Shown: piece by piece, positions 1 to 6,928 of the stretch
How the letters are laid out: every line of letters begins with the position of its first letter
Numbering within the stretch: the first letter of the stretch is position 1
Assembly (NCBI GenBank): GCA_005790265.1
Contig: SXVE01000272.1
Location: 1 to 13,111 of the forward strand
DNA from: Acidobacteriota bacterium
Lineage (GTDB): Bacteria > Acidobacteriota > Blastocatellia > Pyrinomonadales > Pyrinomonadaceae
DNA length: 13,111 nt
Reading direction: 5' to 3'
Position numbers and translations under genes: made by a program
The notes under the pieces: model-generated
The model's input: the letters and a program-made list of their open reading frames with translations, nothing else
Told to the model about the DNA's origin: nothing
The model's database searches: none

Positions 1-590
1 ACACGCGAATGGAAATGGAAGGCGATATTATCAACGGCGGCGAAATCGAACATTTTACCGGTTCGGCGTGGATGGATAGAGAATTCGGCACCTGGACGCC
101 GACCGACCGGCAAAAAGGCTGGGATTTGTTTTCAATTCAGCTCGATAACGACTGCGAAATAATGTGCTATCAACTGCGCGACAGCGAAAACGGCGTTTCG
201 CCATTTTCGAGCGGCACATACGTTGATGAAAACGGCGAATTCACGCCGCTTTCGCACGAAGATTTTACGATTGAACCGACCGGATTTTGGAAAAGTCCGC
301 ACACCGGCGCGACTTATCCGAGCGGCTGGAAAATCAAAGCGCCGAAATTTTTGCTCGATTTGACGGTCGCGCCGGTCATGGCTGATCAGGAACTCGACAC
401 GCGCGGCACGACGATGATCGTTTACTGGGAAGGCGCGTGCGAAGTCAGCGGAAAAGCCGGTGAATTCGATGTTAACGGTCACGCTTATGTCGAATTAGTC
501 GGTTATGATCGCTCGCACGATCAGCCGAATCTCGCTTATTTTTTGATGGGCAACAGTTTTGAGTTTCCGCCGCGCTCGATTTTCGGTTAA
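1..590 (+). CDS. Lipocalin-like (CrtC/AttH-type) protein, 3' part only
   Basis: The C-terminal ~195 residues of a protein resembling the carotenoid 1,2-hydratase / AttH 'predicted secreted hydrolase' family, a double-lipocalin fold. Family-typical features seen are the G-x-AWMDREFG motif, GWDLFSIQL followed by an acidic turn, YPSGW, an acidic QELDTRG stretch, YWEGACEVSG and a final YVELVGYDRS motif. The reading frame is open to the left edge, and the ATG at 9 lies inside the conserved domain, so it is almost certainly internal and the true start lies outside the window. The stop is TAA at 588-590, followed by a strong terminator at 613-652. Family members include carotenoid hydratases, but many have no known reaction, and the catalytic role here is not resolved. 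The fold assignment is fairly secure; the substrate is unknown. No upstream neighbour is visible. Confidence 0.8.
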   Translation, partial: TRMEMEGDIINGGEIEHFTGSAWMDREFGTWTPTDRQKGWDLFSIQLDNDCEIMCYQLRDSENGVSPFSSGTYVDENGEFTPLSHEDFTIEPTGFWKSPHTGATYPSGWKIKAPKFLLDLTVAPVMADQELDTRGTTMIVYWEGACEVSGKAGEFDVNGHAYVELVGYDRSHDQPNLAYFLMGNSFEFPPRSIFG

Positions 591-612
591 AACGTAAATT
601 TAATTTAAGTAT

Positions 613-652
613 AAAAAGAGAGCGCCAACAATTGTTGGCGCTCTCTTTTTTT
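613..652. terminator. Bidirectional rho-independent terminator (perfect palindrome)
   Basis: Positions 613-650 form a perfect 38-bp palindrome centred between 631 and 632, with arms containing AGAGAGCGCCAACAA and its complement. On the plus strand the stem runs into seven T residues (646-652); on the minus strand the A run 613-617 gives five U. It sits between two convergent genes, 23 nt after the lipocalin-like stop and 16 nt beyond the TPR stop, so it can end transcripts from both sides. Confidence 0.9.
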
Positions 653-667
653 GATTCAATAAAAGAA

Positions 668-2065
668 CTAATTTTTTTTATCAATGACGTCTTTTAATTT
701 CGCCGCCAGTCCCGGATCAACTTCAAGCAGCGCATTGTACTCGGCGGCGGCTAGATCGTCCTTTTTCAAATATTTATAAATCGAACCCAAATTGTAGCGG
801 GCTTTCGCAAAACGAGGACTCAAATCGAGCGACTTTTTGTATGATTCGACCGCTTTGTCAAATTCGCTGTTTGACGTGTAAGCGTTGCCCAAAAGGTAAA
901 ATCCGTCCGAATAATCAGGATTGTTTTTGGTAAATTCTTCCAAACCGGCGACCGCTTTCGGGTAATATTTCGCGGCTTCGTCCGGCTTATTGCTTGCCGT
1001 GTAAGCAAAGCCGATATAAAAATTCGTTTCTCCGTCGTTCGGCGCAATTTGCAGCGCTTTATTGCACGATGTGATCGCCAGTTGATACTGTTTCAAATCG
1101 TTGTGCGCGCGGCACAAATTGGTGTAGGCGAGACTTTGCTCGGGCAGCAGGCTGATCGCTTTTTGCGCCGCGTCAATCGCGTCGCCGTGTTTGTTTGCCA
1201 AACTGTAATACCAGCTCAAATCCGTGTAAATTTTGCCGTCGTTCGGAAACATTTTCAGCCCGCGATTGGAAATTTCGATGGCGTCGCTGTATCGGCTTTG
1301 AATTCGGTAAATGTCCGCCATTCCGCGATAAACTTCATAAATATTATCTTTCGATGCGAGCGATTGTTTGTAAGCGACGAGCGCTTCCGGATATTTGCGC
1401 GCTTTATGATGAGCGTCGGCAATCAGATAATATGCTTCGCCAACGTATTTCGTTCCTTTTTTGATCGCCTCGGCAGCATTCGTCTGCTGACCTTCGGCAT
1501 CGCCGGTATTCTGCTGGCTGACCGCGATTAAATATTGAATATCGCCGCTTGCCGGATTCAGCTGCGCCGCTTTTTTATACGCCGCCAGAGCTTCTTGATA
1601 TTTATTCTGCGCGCGGTAAATATCGCCGAGCGCCATCGTCATCGTGATATCGTCGGGCGCGAGCTGCAATCCTTTCTGCGCGTCATCGAGCGCGGCGTCA
1701 TAATTTTTTTTGTTGTAATTTAAGAACCAGCGAACTTTATATATTTCGAGCGGTTTGTTGTAATTCTGCTCGGCAGCCAAATTTATTTCCGTCAGCGCCT
1801 GATCGTATTCGTTCAAATAATAATGCGCGTAGCCTTTCCAAAAATGCGCTTCGGCATAATTCGGCGAAAGCACAACCGCTTCCGCATATTTGTCTATCGC
1901 CTGCCGGTAATCTTTGGTTAAAAACGATTTATTTCCTTCCGCCGTCAGTTTTTGCGCTTTGCGTATGTCCTTTTTGTTTTGCGCGCTGTTTTCAACCGGA
2001 AAAGCTAAAAATGCGGCGAACAATATGCAAAAAATAATAAATGTAGATAAATTTTTCCGTTTCAT
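668..2065 (-). CDS. Secreted tetratricopeptide-repeat (TPR) protein
   Basis: A 465-residue protein made almost entirely of tandem ~34-residue TPR units (about eleven or twelve), with recurring signatures such as A-x-x-x-Y/F and P-x-x-x-x-A, as in YRQAIDKYAEAVVLSPNYAEA and FDKAVESYKKSLDLSPRFAKA. A classic signal peptide opens it: basic MKRK, a hydrophobic stretch at about residues 8-23, and likely cleavage after NSA (residue 28). It is therefore probably periplasmic, acting as a protein-interaction scaffold; no enzymatic domain is seen. An ATG nine bases upstream (2074) is in frame, but it abuts the AAGGAG ribosome-binding site with no spacer, whereas the ATG at 2065 has a 9-nt spacer and starts the signal peptide cleanly, so I chose the latter. 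It lies 18 nt downstream of the kinase gene and is probably cotranscribed with it. The partner is unknown. Confidence 0.9.
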   Translation of the reverse strand: MKRKNLSTFIIFCILFAAFLAFPVENSAQNKKDIRKAQKLTAEGNKSFLTKDYRQAIDKYAEAVVLSPNYAEAHFWKGYAHYYLNEYDQALTEINLAAEQNYNKPLEIYKVRWFLNYNKKNYDAALDDAQKGLQLAPDDITMTMALGDIYRAQNKYQEALAAYKKAAQLNPASGDIQYLIAVSQQNTGDAEGQQTNAAEAIKKGTKYVGEAYYLIADAHHKARKYPEALVAYKQSLASKDNIYEVYRGMADIYRIQSRYSDAIEISNRGLKMFPNDGKIYTDLSWYYSLANKHGDAIDAAQKAISLLPEQSLAYTNLCRAHNDLKQYQLAITSCNKALQIAPNDGETNFYIGFAYTASNKPDEAAKYYPKAVAGLEEFTKNNPDYSDGFYLLGNAYTSNSEFDKAVESYKKSLDLSPRFAKARYNLGSIYKYLKKDDLAAAEYNALLEVDPGLAAKLKDVIDKKN

Positions 2066-2074
2066 CTTCGGCAT

Positions 2075-2080
2075 CTCCTT
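2075..2080 (-). promoter_or_regulatory. Ribosome-binding site that decides the TPR start
   Basis: The minus strand reads AAGGAG followed directly by ATG (2074) and, nine bases later, a second in-frame ATG (2065). A ribosome bound here cannot easily use the adjacent ATG, so the second is favoured. The site lies in the 18-nt gap after the kinase stop codon. Confidence 0.7.
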
Positions 2081-2083
2081 AAA

Positions 2084-4165
2084 CTATTGAAGAATTATCG
2101 GTGCGGTCGGTTTTTTTTCAGCCGGTTTCGTCGGCTGTTTCGGCGCCTGCGTTTGATTTGTCTTCGGCGTGTTTTTGACAGCGACCTGCGAAGGCTGTTT
2201 TGGCGTCACAACCGTCGGCGCCGGACGCGACGTTTTCGGCTGTTCGACAATCGTCGCCGATTCCGTCGAATTGGTCGCTCCGGAATTTGATTGATTGCTC
2301 AAATTTTCATCAGCGACTTCGGAATTTGAATTGCCAACCGCATTTTCATTTTCCGCGACCGCCGTATTCGCATTCGCATTCGTTTCAAACGCCGCTTCTA
2401 CCGTCGGCTGCGGTGTCGGAGAAATTTCGATTGTTGGCTGCGGCGTTGGCTTAACCGTTTCGCTGACGCTCGCCGTCGCGTAATTTCTATAAATCAAAAA
2501 ACTGCCGACCGCACCGACAACTAAAATCAATAACGCGATTGCGCCGCCGATTGCCAGCGATTTGCCGCCGGATTTTTTCGCCGTTTCCGGCGCTGCGCGC
2601 GGCACTGAATCAGATTGTTCGCTTCGTCCGAAATTCTCCGCCTCATATTCTTCACGCGCAAAACTTTCCCGCGAAATATCATCCTGAGTGTAATTGCGCG
2701 TCGGCGCAAAAGTCATAAACGGGTCGGATTTCTCGTCGCTGTTTATATTGGTGAAAAAATCTGTTTGGGCGGCGGGCAAATCGGAGACGTATTCGCCGTG
2801 TTGATCCGCGCCGAATAACGGAACGCTGGCGGGCGCTTCTATTTTTCCTGCGCCGTTTCCTGATTGCGGATTGCCAAAAACGCCGGACGACGAATAATTT
2901 CCGTTCCCGTCGCCGCTTTCATTTTTGGCGTCCGGAAAATCGCTCGGCGGAAGCGACGGAAAAGAATTTGAGCCGGCGAGAAAAACTTCAGTCTTTAGAT
3001 TAGATTGTTTCGGCAAAGAATCTGCGCTCTGTCCGGACGAATTGTTATTCGGCAGAGAATCCATTCGCAGCGTTGCATCGTAATTCGCCCCGTTTGAGGA
3101 AGTTCCGTTGTCCGAATCGTTTTTTTTCTGTTGCGGAGAATAATCGTAATTGCCTTGCGCAACTGACGGAATTCCTTTGAGCGATTGAAGGTTAAATGCT
3201 TCGGTTTTTTCCTGCGTCGGCGGAAGCGGCTGATTGTGCTGACTGCTCGGCGCGGAAACGGATTGCTCGTTTTGCAGATTAAACGCGACAGTATTGGCGA
3301 ACATCGCATTTTGAATTTGCGTAAACGCTTCGCGCAGTTCTTTCTGCATTTCGCGCGCCGTCGAAAATCTTTTATCCTGGCTGATTTCCATTCCCTTCAG
3401 AATCACAGCGGAAACCGTCACCGGAACTTCAACATTCAAAGTGCTGATTGGAATTACCGGATCGTCCAGTCCGTTAATTAAAGCGTCGGCGCGCGTCAGC
3501 GCGTCGGGCGGCACGACATTGGTCAAAAGCTGATACAGAGTCGCCGAAAGCGCGTAAAGATCGCTGCGCGGATTCGTTCCGGTTCCGCGAATCTGCTCCA
3601 TCGGCGCGTAGTGCGGCGTGTAACCGACAACGCTGCCGGTGCTGCTTCCGCCGCTCATCGGTCTGGTTTCGCCGACGGTATTTTTCGACAAACCGAAGTC
3701 AAGCAGAATAATGCTGTTTTCATCGGTCAGTTTCAGATTTTGCGGTTTAATGTCGCGGTGCAAAATCGGCGGTTCGTGCGCGTGCAGATAAGCGAGCGCG
3801 TCGAGCAATTGATCAGCCCAGAACAAAACCCAGCTGATCGGAAAAGGTTTCTGCGCCGATTCGAGCCGTTTCGACAAATCATCGCCGGAAATATGCTCCA
3901 TCACAAGAAACTGCTGATCGTTTTCGACAAAATGATCGCTGACTTTCGGCAGAACGGCGTGACGCAGCCGCGCCAGAGTTTTAGCTTCGCGTTCAAACGC
4001 GTTTCCGAGCATTTCGTCATCGGAGAAAAACGTGCGTTTCAGCGCGACGGCGCTGCCCAATCGCTGGTCAACCGCGAGATAAACATCGCCCATTCCTCCT
4101 TTTCCGATGAGATGAACGATCAGATAGCGGTTTTGTAATAAAGTATTCGGAGCTAAAGATTTCAT
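2084..4165 (-). CDS. Transmembrane Ser/Thr protein kinase (PknB/Hanks type)
   Basis: A 693-residue kinase. The N-terminal domain (about residues 14-282) has every key element: glycine loop GKGGMG (21-26), lysine K43, helix-C glutamate near E60, catalytic HRDIKPQN (136-143, D138), metal-binding DFG (156-158) and an APE-like APME (187-190). It should be active. A low-complexity Ser/Asn/Pro/Gln-rich cytoplasmic linker (about 290-535) contains four TxxF motifs (T292, T321, T392, T468). One membrane helix follows (about 536-560). The outer tail (561-693) is Pro/Thr/Asn-rich with two PTPQPT units and no PASTA, WD40 or other recognised sensor domain, so the signal is unknown. The ATG has AGGAAG at 4171-4176 with a 5-nt spacer. 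The stop is TAG, and the secreted TPR gene follows at once, suggesting the two work in one pathway. A periplasmic contact between the kinase tail and the TPR protein is only inference. Confidence 0.95.
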   Translation of the reverse strand: MKSLAPNTLLQNRYLIVHLIGKGGMGDVYLAVDQRLGSAVALKRTFFSDDEMLGNAFEREAKTLARLRHAVLPKVSDHFVENDQQFLVMEHISGDDLSKRLESAQKPFPISWVLFWADQLLDALAYLHAHEPPILHRDIKPQNLKLTDENSIILLDFGLSKNTVGETRPMSGGSSTGSVVGYTPHYAPMEQIRGTGTNPRSDLYALSATLYQLLTNVVPPDALTRADALINGLDDPVIPISTLNVEVPVTVSAVILKGMEISQDKRFSTAREMQKELREAFTQIQNAMFANTVAFNLQNEQSVSAPSSQHNQPLPPTQEKTEAFNLQSLKGIPSVAQGNYDYSPQQKKNDSDNGTSSNGANYDATLRMDSLPNNNSSGQSADSLPKQSNLKTEVFLAGSNSFPSLPPSDFPDAKNESGDGNGNYSSSGVFGNPQSGNGAGKIEAPASVPLFGADQHGEYVSDLPAAQTDFFTNINSDEKSDPFMTFAPTRNYTQDDISRESFAREEYEAENFGRSEQSDSVPRAAPETAKKSGGKSLAIGGAIALLILVVGAVGSFLIYRNYATASVSETVKPTPQPTIEISPTPQPTVEAAFETNANANTAVAENENAVGNSNSEVADENLSNQSNSGATNSTESATIVEQPKTSRPAPTVVTPKQPSQVAVKNTPKTNQTQAPKQPTKPAEKKPTAPIILQ

Positions 4166-4192
4166 TATTACTTCCTGTCAAAAATTGTGTTG

Positions 4193-4221
4193 TCTAATGT
4201 GTATCGGATGAACTATTTCAA
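4193..4221 (-). promoter_or_regulatory. Candidate promoter of the kinase-TPR operon
   Basis: On the minus strand TTGAAA (4216-4221) is followed, after 17 bases, by ATTAGA (4193-4198). The -35 is good but the -10 is poor. The spacer 4166-4361 ahead of the kinase is AT-rich and holds nothing else recognisable, so a promoter is expected somewhere in it. Confidence 0.25.
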
Positions 4222-4361
4222 GACAATTTTCTTACAAATAGATAGAAACGGCAATTAAACAAAAAAGTTTTAGGTATTTTCAAAACGCGCGCAGCAAAAC
4301 TTTGCAGAAAACATAATGTTTGTTCATAAGTTTTACCGGCGAAATAAAACGTCGGCTTTCT

Positions 4362-4925
4362 TTATTGATTGGCGATTAGTTTTTCGTTCGGCAGCATCGC
4401 CTTTTGATTTTCGTGCTGCCAGCAACGTCCGCCGCCTTTCACTTTTCGCGAACACGGCGTGCCTTTCTTTGTTTCCGCGCCGCAAAAATAAACCGCCTCA
4501 GCTACATTTGGTTGATTTTTCGCCGATTTTGGTTGCGTATTTTGTGTCAAAGCAGGCGGCGCAGCAGATTGTTCCCGTGAAACCGTTGCGGCGTTCGGCA
4601 AATTTTGCGCCGCATTGTTGTTTCTCGATTCGATCAAATTTCTCACCGGCGCTTGATTTGCCGATTCTCTGTTCGGCGCGGCGACTTTGGCGACGGCGGC
4701 GTCGGCTGAAATTTTCAAGGGCTTCGGATCGTTGCGCAGATAACCGATTAAACCGGCAAAACCGAAAATCGCAAGAATCAATCCGGCGATTCGCGGCAGC
4801 CACTCCTGCGTTCTAAAATTCGTTTCGCACAGCTCGCAAAACTTTTCACTCGTCAATAAATTCCAATGAACCCGTTCAATTTTGTCGCTGCAATTTGAGC
4901 AGTATTTTGGTTTATAAAACATCAT
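4362..4925 (-). CDS. Zinc-ribbon membrane protein with C-terminal Cys/His motif
   Basis: A 187-residue protein of unknown function with three parts. An N-terminal zinc ribbon has paired cysteines C9/C12 and C30/C33 (CxxC-x17-CxxC). A single membrane helix spans about residues 46-63. After an Ala/Asn/Gln-rich linker (about 65-144), a second putative metal site reads CGAETKKGTPC ... RCWQH, with C148, C158, C168 and H171. That C-terminal pattern resembles short 'CGAxTKxGxPC' domains found in various bacterial and phage proteins of unknown role. The start is one of two adjacent ATGs (4925 or 4922) behind a weak GGGGA; the second has the better spacing. It reads toward the kinase operon but is separated from it by about 196 bp, and it is divergent from the VWFA gene. 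No terminator was found after it. Function is not assigned. Confidence 0.75.
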   Translation of the reverse strand: MMFYKPKYCSNCSDKIERVHWNLLTSEKFCELCETNFRTQEWLPRIAGLILAIFGFAGLIGYLRNDPKPLKISADAAVAKVAAPNRESANQAPVRNLIESRNNNAAQNLPNAATVSREQSAAPPALTQNTQPKSAKNQPNVAEAVYFCGAETKKGTPCSRKVKGGGRCWQHENQKAMLPNEKLIANQ

Positions 4926-5108
4926 TCCCCGTTTTTTTAGTGTGTAGGATAAAAAATCTGACGTTAACCTTTCGATTTACATACTGCTTGAAAATTGTTC
5001 AGGTTAAAACCGATTATAAACCATAAATCAACTAATGTTAAGATATTTTTGAAGCTAAAGCGGATACAACCGCAGCGGCGGCAAACGCGTCTATTTATCA
5101 TCTCGATT

Positions 5109-6098
5109 ATGTATTATTCAAAGATTCTTCTCGTCGCATTACTTTTATTTTCCGGGTTTTTAAGCGTGTCGGCGCAGGACGACGACATCATCAAAGTTGA
5201 TTCTTCAATCGTGCGTCTGAACATCGGCGTCGTTGACCCGCGCGGACGCCCGATTACCAATCTCGACCAAGCCAATTTCACGATTTATGAAGACGGCGTA
5301 AAGCAAAGCATCGCTCGTTTTGAACCGACGGTCGCGCCGTTCAGCGTCGTGATGATTCTGGATATGAGCGGTTCGACAAAAAGTTTTCGCGAAAATATTC
5401 GACTTTCGGCAATTCGCTTTCTCGACGCGCTCGCGCCCGATGATCGTGTCGCCGTCGTTGAATTTTACAAAAAAGTTAACTTATTAAACGATTTCACGAA
5501 CAATCGAAAAACCATCGCGCATTCGATCAGCGTCGCCAACGGCGCGGGCGAAACGCAGCTTTATAAAGCGATGAATTTAGCGCTCAATAAGCTCGCCAAA
5601 GAAGGCAACCGGCGCAAAGCAATCGTCGTTTTAACCGACGGCGTAGACACCGAAGTGCGCAATACCGACCGCGATTTGCTTGGCAAATTAGACGACGCGC
5701 AGGTTTTAACGGCGCTCAAACCGGAAACCAACGAAACCTTAAATAAAATTCTCAATCAATCGGACGTGCACGGAATTACGATTTATCCGCTCGCGCTGCC
5801 GACCGGCGATCCGGCGAAATTAGCCGATCCGACGCCGCGCCAGATCGCGATGTTTCAGGCGGCGCGCTCGCGGCTGAAAGTGCTTGCCGATCGCACCGGC
5901 GGAACGCTCAACACAATCAACCGCCTCGAAGAAATGAGCCGACTTTACGCCGAAGTCGCGGCGGATTTGCGAACGCTTTACACGATTGAATATCAATCGA
6001 GCAACAACAAACGCGACGGAAAATGGCGCGAAATAAAAATCGAGGTCAACAATCCCGAGTTAATTTCGCGAACGAGACAAGGTTATTTCGCCAAATAA
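5109..6098 (+). CDS. Secreted VWFA-related Acidobacterial protein
   Basis: A 329-residue exported protein with a von Willebrand factor A domain of the type expanded in Acidobacteria. The signal peptide covers residues 1-23, ending SAQ before DDD. A short beta-rich segment (about 28-75, with DPRGRPI and FTIYEDG) precedes the VWA domain. The metal-ion-dependent adhesion site is intact: DMSGS (D85, S87, S89), T149 in GAGET, and D177 in TDGVD. The domain should bind a divalent metal and a protein partner at the cell surface or in the periplasm. The frame can be extended upstream to a TTG at 4995, but those 38 extra residues are basic and precede an obvious signal peptide, so the ATG at 5109 is preferred. 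No Shine-Dalgarno is seen before it. A TATCAT hexamer at 5096-5101 lies close enough for a nearly leaderless message. The ligand is unknown. Confidence 0.9.
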   Translation: MYYSKILLVALLLFSGFLSVSAQDDDIIKVDSSIVRLNIGVVDPRGRPITNLDQANFTIYEDGVKQSIARFEPTVAPFSVVMILDMSGSTKSFRENIRLSAIRFLDALAPDDRVAVVEFYKKVNLLNDFTNNRKTIAHSISVANGAGETQLYKAMNLALNKLAKEGNRRKAIVVLTDGVDTEVRNTDRDLLGKLDDAQVLTALKPETNETLNKILNQSDVHGITIYPLALPTGDPAKLADPTPRQIAMFQAARSRLKVLADRTGGTLNTINRLEEMSRLYAEVAADLRTLYTIEYQSSNNKRDGKWREIKIEVNNPELISRTRQGYFAK

Positions 6099-6125
6099 GT
6101 TTTTCCGCAAAGTTTTGATTCGCGC

Positions 6126-6154
6126 TTGACACCGCCGCGCAAGATTTGTAGTCT
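6126..6154 (+). promoter_or_regulatory. Promoter of tRNA-Arg
   Basis: A perfect -35 TTGACA (6126-6131) is followed, after a 17-base spacer, by TAGTCT (6149-6154), which keeps the TA...T core of a -10. Transcription would start about 10 bases before the tRNA. TATATT at 6155-6160 is a better hexamer but sits 23 bases from the -35. Confidence 0.65.
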
Positions 6155-6169
6155 TATATTTCGTTTTAC

Positions 6170-6243
6170 GCACCCGTAGCTCAGCTGGATAGAGTACATG
6201 ACTACGAATCATGGGGTCGCATGTTCGAATCATGCCGGGTGCA
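6170..6243 (+). tRNA. tRNA-Arg, anticodon ACG
   Basis: A complete 74-nt cloverleaf. The acceptor GCACCCG (6170-6176) pairs with CGGGTGC (6236-6242), with discriminator A6243. The D stem is GCTC/GAGT, and the D loop contains GG. The anticodon stem CATGA/TCATG surrounds the loop CTACGAA, giving anticodon ACG at 6204-6206. The T stem GCATG/CATGC encloses TTCGAAT. ACG with A34 modified to inosine reads CGU, CGC and CGA. CCA is not encoded. The tRNA stands alone, with its own promoter and terminator. Confidence 0.97.
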
Positions 6244-6260
6244 TTTTCAGTTTCGGTAAT

Positions 6261-6293
6261 AAAGAGTAATCAATTTCGATTACTCTTTTATTT
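6261..6293 (+). terminator. Rho-independent terminator of tRNA-Arg
   Basis: AAAGAGTAATC (6261-6271) pairs over 11 bp with GATTACTCTTT (6278-6288) around a 6-nt loop. A T-rich tract, TTTTATTTT, overlaps the 3' arm and continues past it. It lies 17 nt after the tRNA. Confidence 0.8.
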
Positions 6294-6560
6294 TGGTTCG
6301 TGCCGAATCACCAATCATCTTAAATTCGTTTGACGAATCCGTCCGCTGTAATTAATCTTAATTTTGTTTGCAATCGCCGAACATCATTTTGTTCGGCAAA
6401 AATCCTCAAATACTAAAGTCTTGAATTAGCGACGTTCAATTTTCCGCTCGACTTGGAATACCTTTCTCAATACGCGTTTTTTATTACTAGAGCAGAAAAA
6501 CTCTGCCTGCATTTTTTTACAATTAAACTTCTCTACCTCCCGTAAAACGGAGCGGAGAAA

Positions 6561-6605
6561 AGAGACTTAGATTTGGTTTTTGTGTCCACAAGTCTAGGTC
6601 TTTTT
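6561..6605 (+). terminator. Terminator-like hairpin in the non-coding spacer
   Basis: AGACTTAGATTTG (6563-6575) pairs over 13 bp with CAAGTCTAGGTCT (6589-6601), including two G-U pairs, around a 13-nt loop. Further A-T pairs flank it and TTTTT lies at 6601-6605. No protein gene lies just upstream, so it would end either an untranslated RNA or tRNA read-through. Confidence 0.55.
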
Positions 6606-6732
6606 AATGCGCGATAATCGAAAATGTTTTCCTGCGAAAAAAATAGAAATTATTTTGGGAACTTTTCGCGCCTGACTTCGTGTAACTTTATACAGGAATA
6701 ATAGATCCTCCTTAAATTTTAATGGTAAACTC

Positions 6733-6761
6733 AAGCCTGTCAACGATTTGACGGGCTTTTT
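6733..6761 (+). terminator. Strong rho-independent terminator with no assigned gene
   Basis: AAGCCTGTCAA (6733-6743) pairs over 11 bp (one G-U) with TTGACGGGCTT (6748-6758) around the tetraloop CGAT, followed by TTTTT at 6757-6761. It is a textbook terminator, yet no plus-strand gene precedes it within 490 bp; the tRNA has its own terminator at 6261. Confidence 0.75.
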
Positions 6762-6915
6762 CTTGCGCTTTTCACAATGCGTTTCATCATTGATTTGCAC
6801 GTCGCGCAGTAATACCAGCCAATTTAATTTTGTCGTTCTTTCGTCATAAAAAATGATTTTCGCAAATCGTTTGCTCTTGTTTCGATGAATATGATTTACT
6901 GAAACAAAGTTAAAA

Positions 6916-6920
6916 AGGGG
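6916..6920 (+). promoter_or_regulatory. Ribosome-binding site that decides the dehydrogenase start
   Basis: AGGGG lies 8 nt before the ATG at 6929 but only 2 nt before the in-frame TTG at 6923, which favours the ATG. Confidence 0.65.
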
Positions 6921-6928
6921 ATTTGCAA

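Larger units (their letters stand above)
6296..6928. other. Non-coding spacer between tRNA-Arg and the dehydrogenase gene
   Basis: About 630 bp with no convincing protein gene. Short frames lack a ribosome-binding site, codon bias or recognisable product; the longest, on the minus strand at 6594-6800, crosses a terminator. The stretch is AT-rich and holds several hairpins: GCCGAAC/GTTCGGC at 6376-6397, GCAGA/TCTGC at 6492-6506 before a T run (6512-6518), a compound stem-loop at 6529-6559, and two terminator-like hairpins (6561-6605 and 6733-6761). CCTCCTT at 6707-6713 is anti-Shine-Dalgarno-like on the plus strand. The layout suggests one or two small plus-strand RNAs, not matched to a known family. 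The right end should hold the dehydrogenase promoter; TATGAT at 6890-6895 is a possible -10 with no good -35. Confidence 0.5.

Noticed and set aside
1049..1531. 160-residue frame antisense to the TPR gene
   Set aside because: It reads across conserved TPR repeats on the opposite strand and lacks an independent start signal.
3611..4138. 175-residue frame antisense to the kinase domain
   Set aside because: The kinase motifs on the other strand are complete, and this frame has shadow composition and no recognisable domain.
4316..4816. 166-residue frame antisense to the zinc-ribbon gene
   Set aside because: Cys/His motifs and a membrane helix support the minus-strand gene; the plus-strand frame is Arg/Ser/Phe-rich without domains.
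4995..5108. N-terminal extension of the VWFA protein from a TTG
   Set aside because: The 38 extra residues are basic and precede a complete signal peptide, with no ribosome-binding site before the TTG.
6170..6243. tRNA-Arg as an integration site for a mobile element
   Set aside because: No integrase and no direct repeat of the tRNA 3' end was seen in the flanking sequence.
6376..6397. GCCGAAC/GTTCGGC hairpin, considered related to the repeat at 12176-12229
   Set aside because: The arms are in opposite order and spacing, and GTTCGGC is frequent in genes of this window, so a shared operator is not supported.
6752..6767. Possible sigma-54 promoter (GG-N10-GC) near the orphan terminator
   Set aside because: Only the minimal GG/GC spacing fits; the flanking bases do not match the consensus and it overlaps the terminator stem.
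6594..6800. 68-residue minus-strand frame in the spacer after the tRNA
   Set aside because: It runs through a strong terminator hairpin, has no ribosome-binding site at its start and shows no family resemblance. AAGGAGG within it is not followed by a usable start codon.
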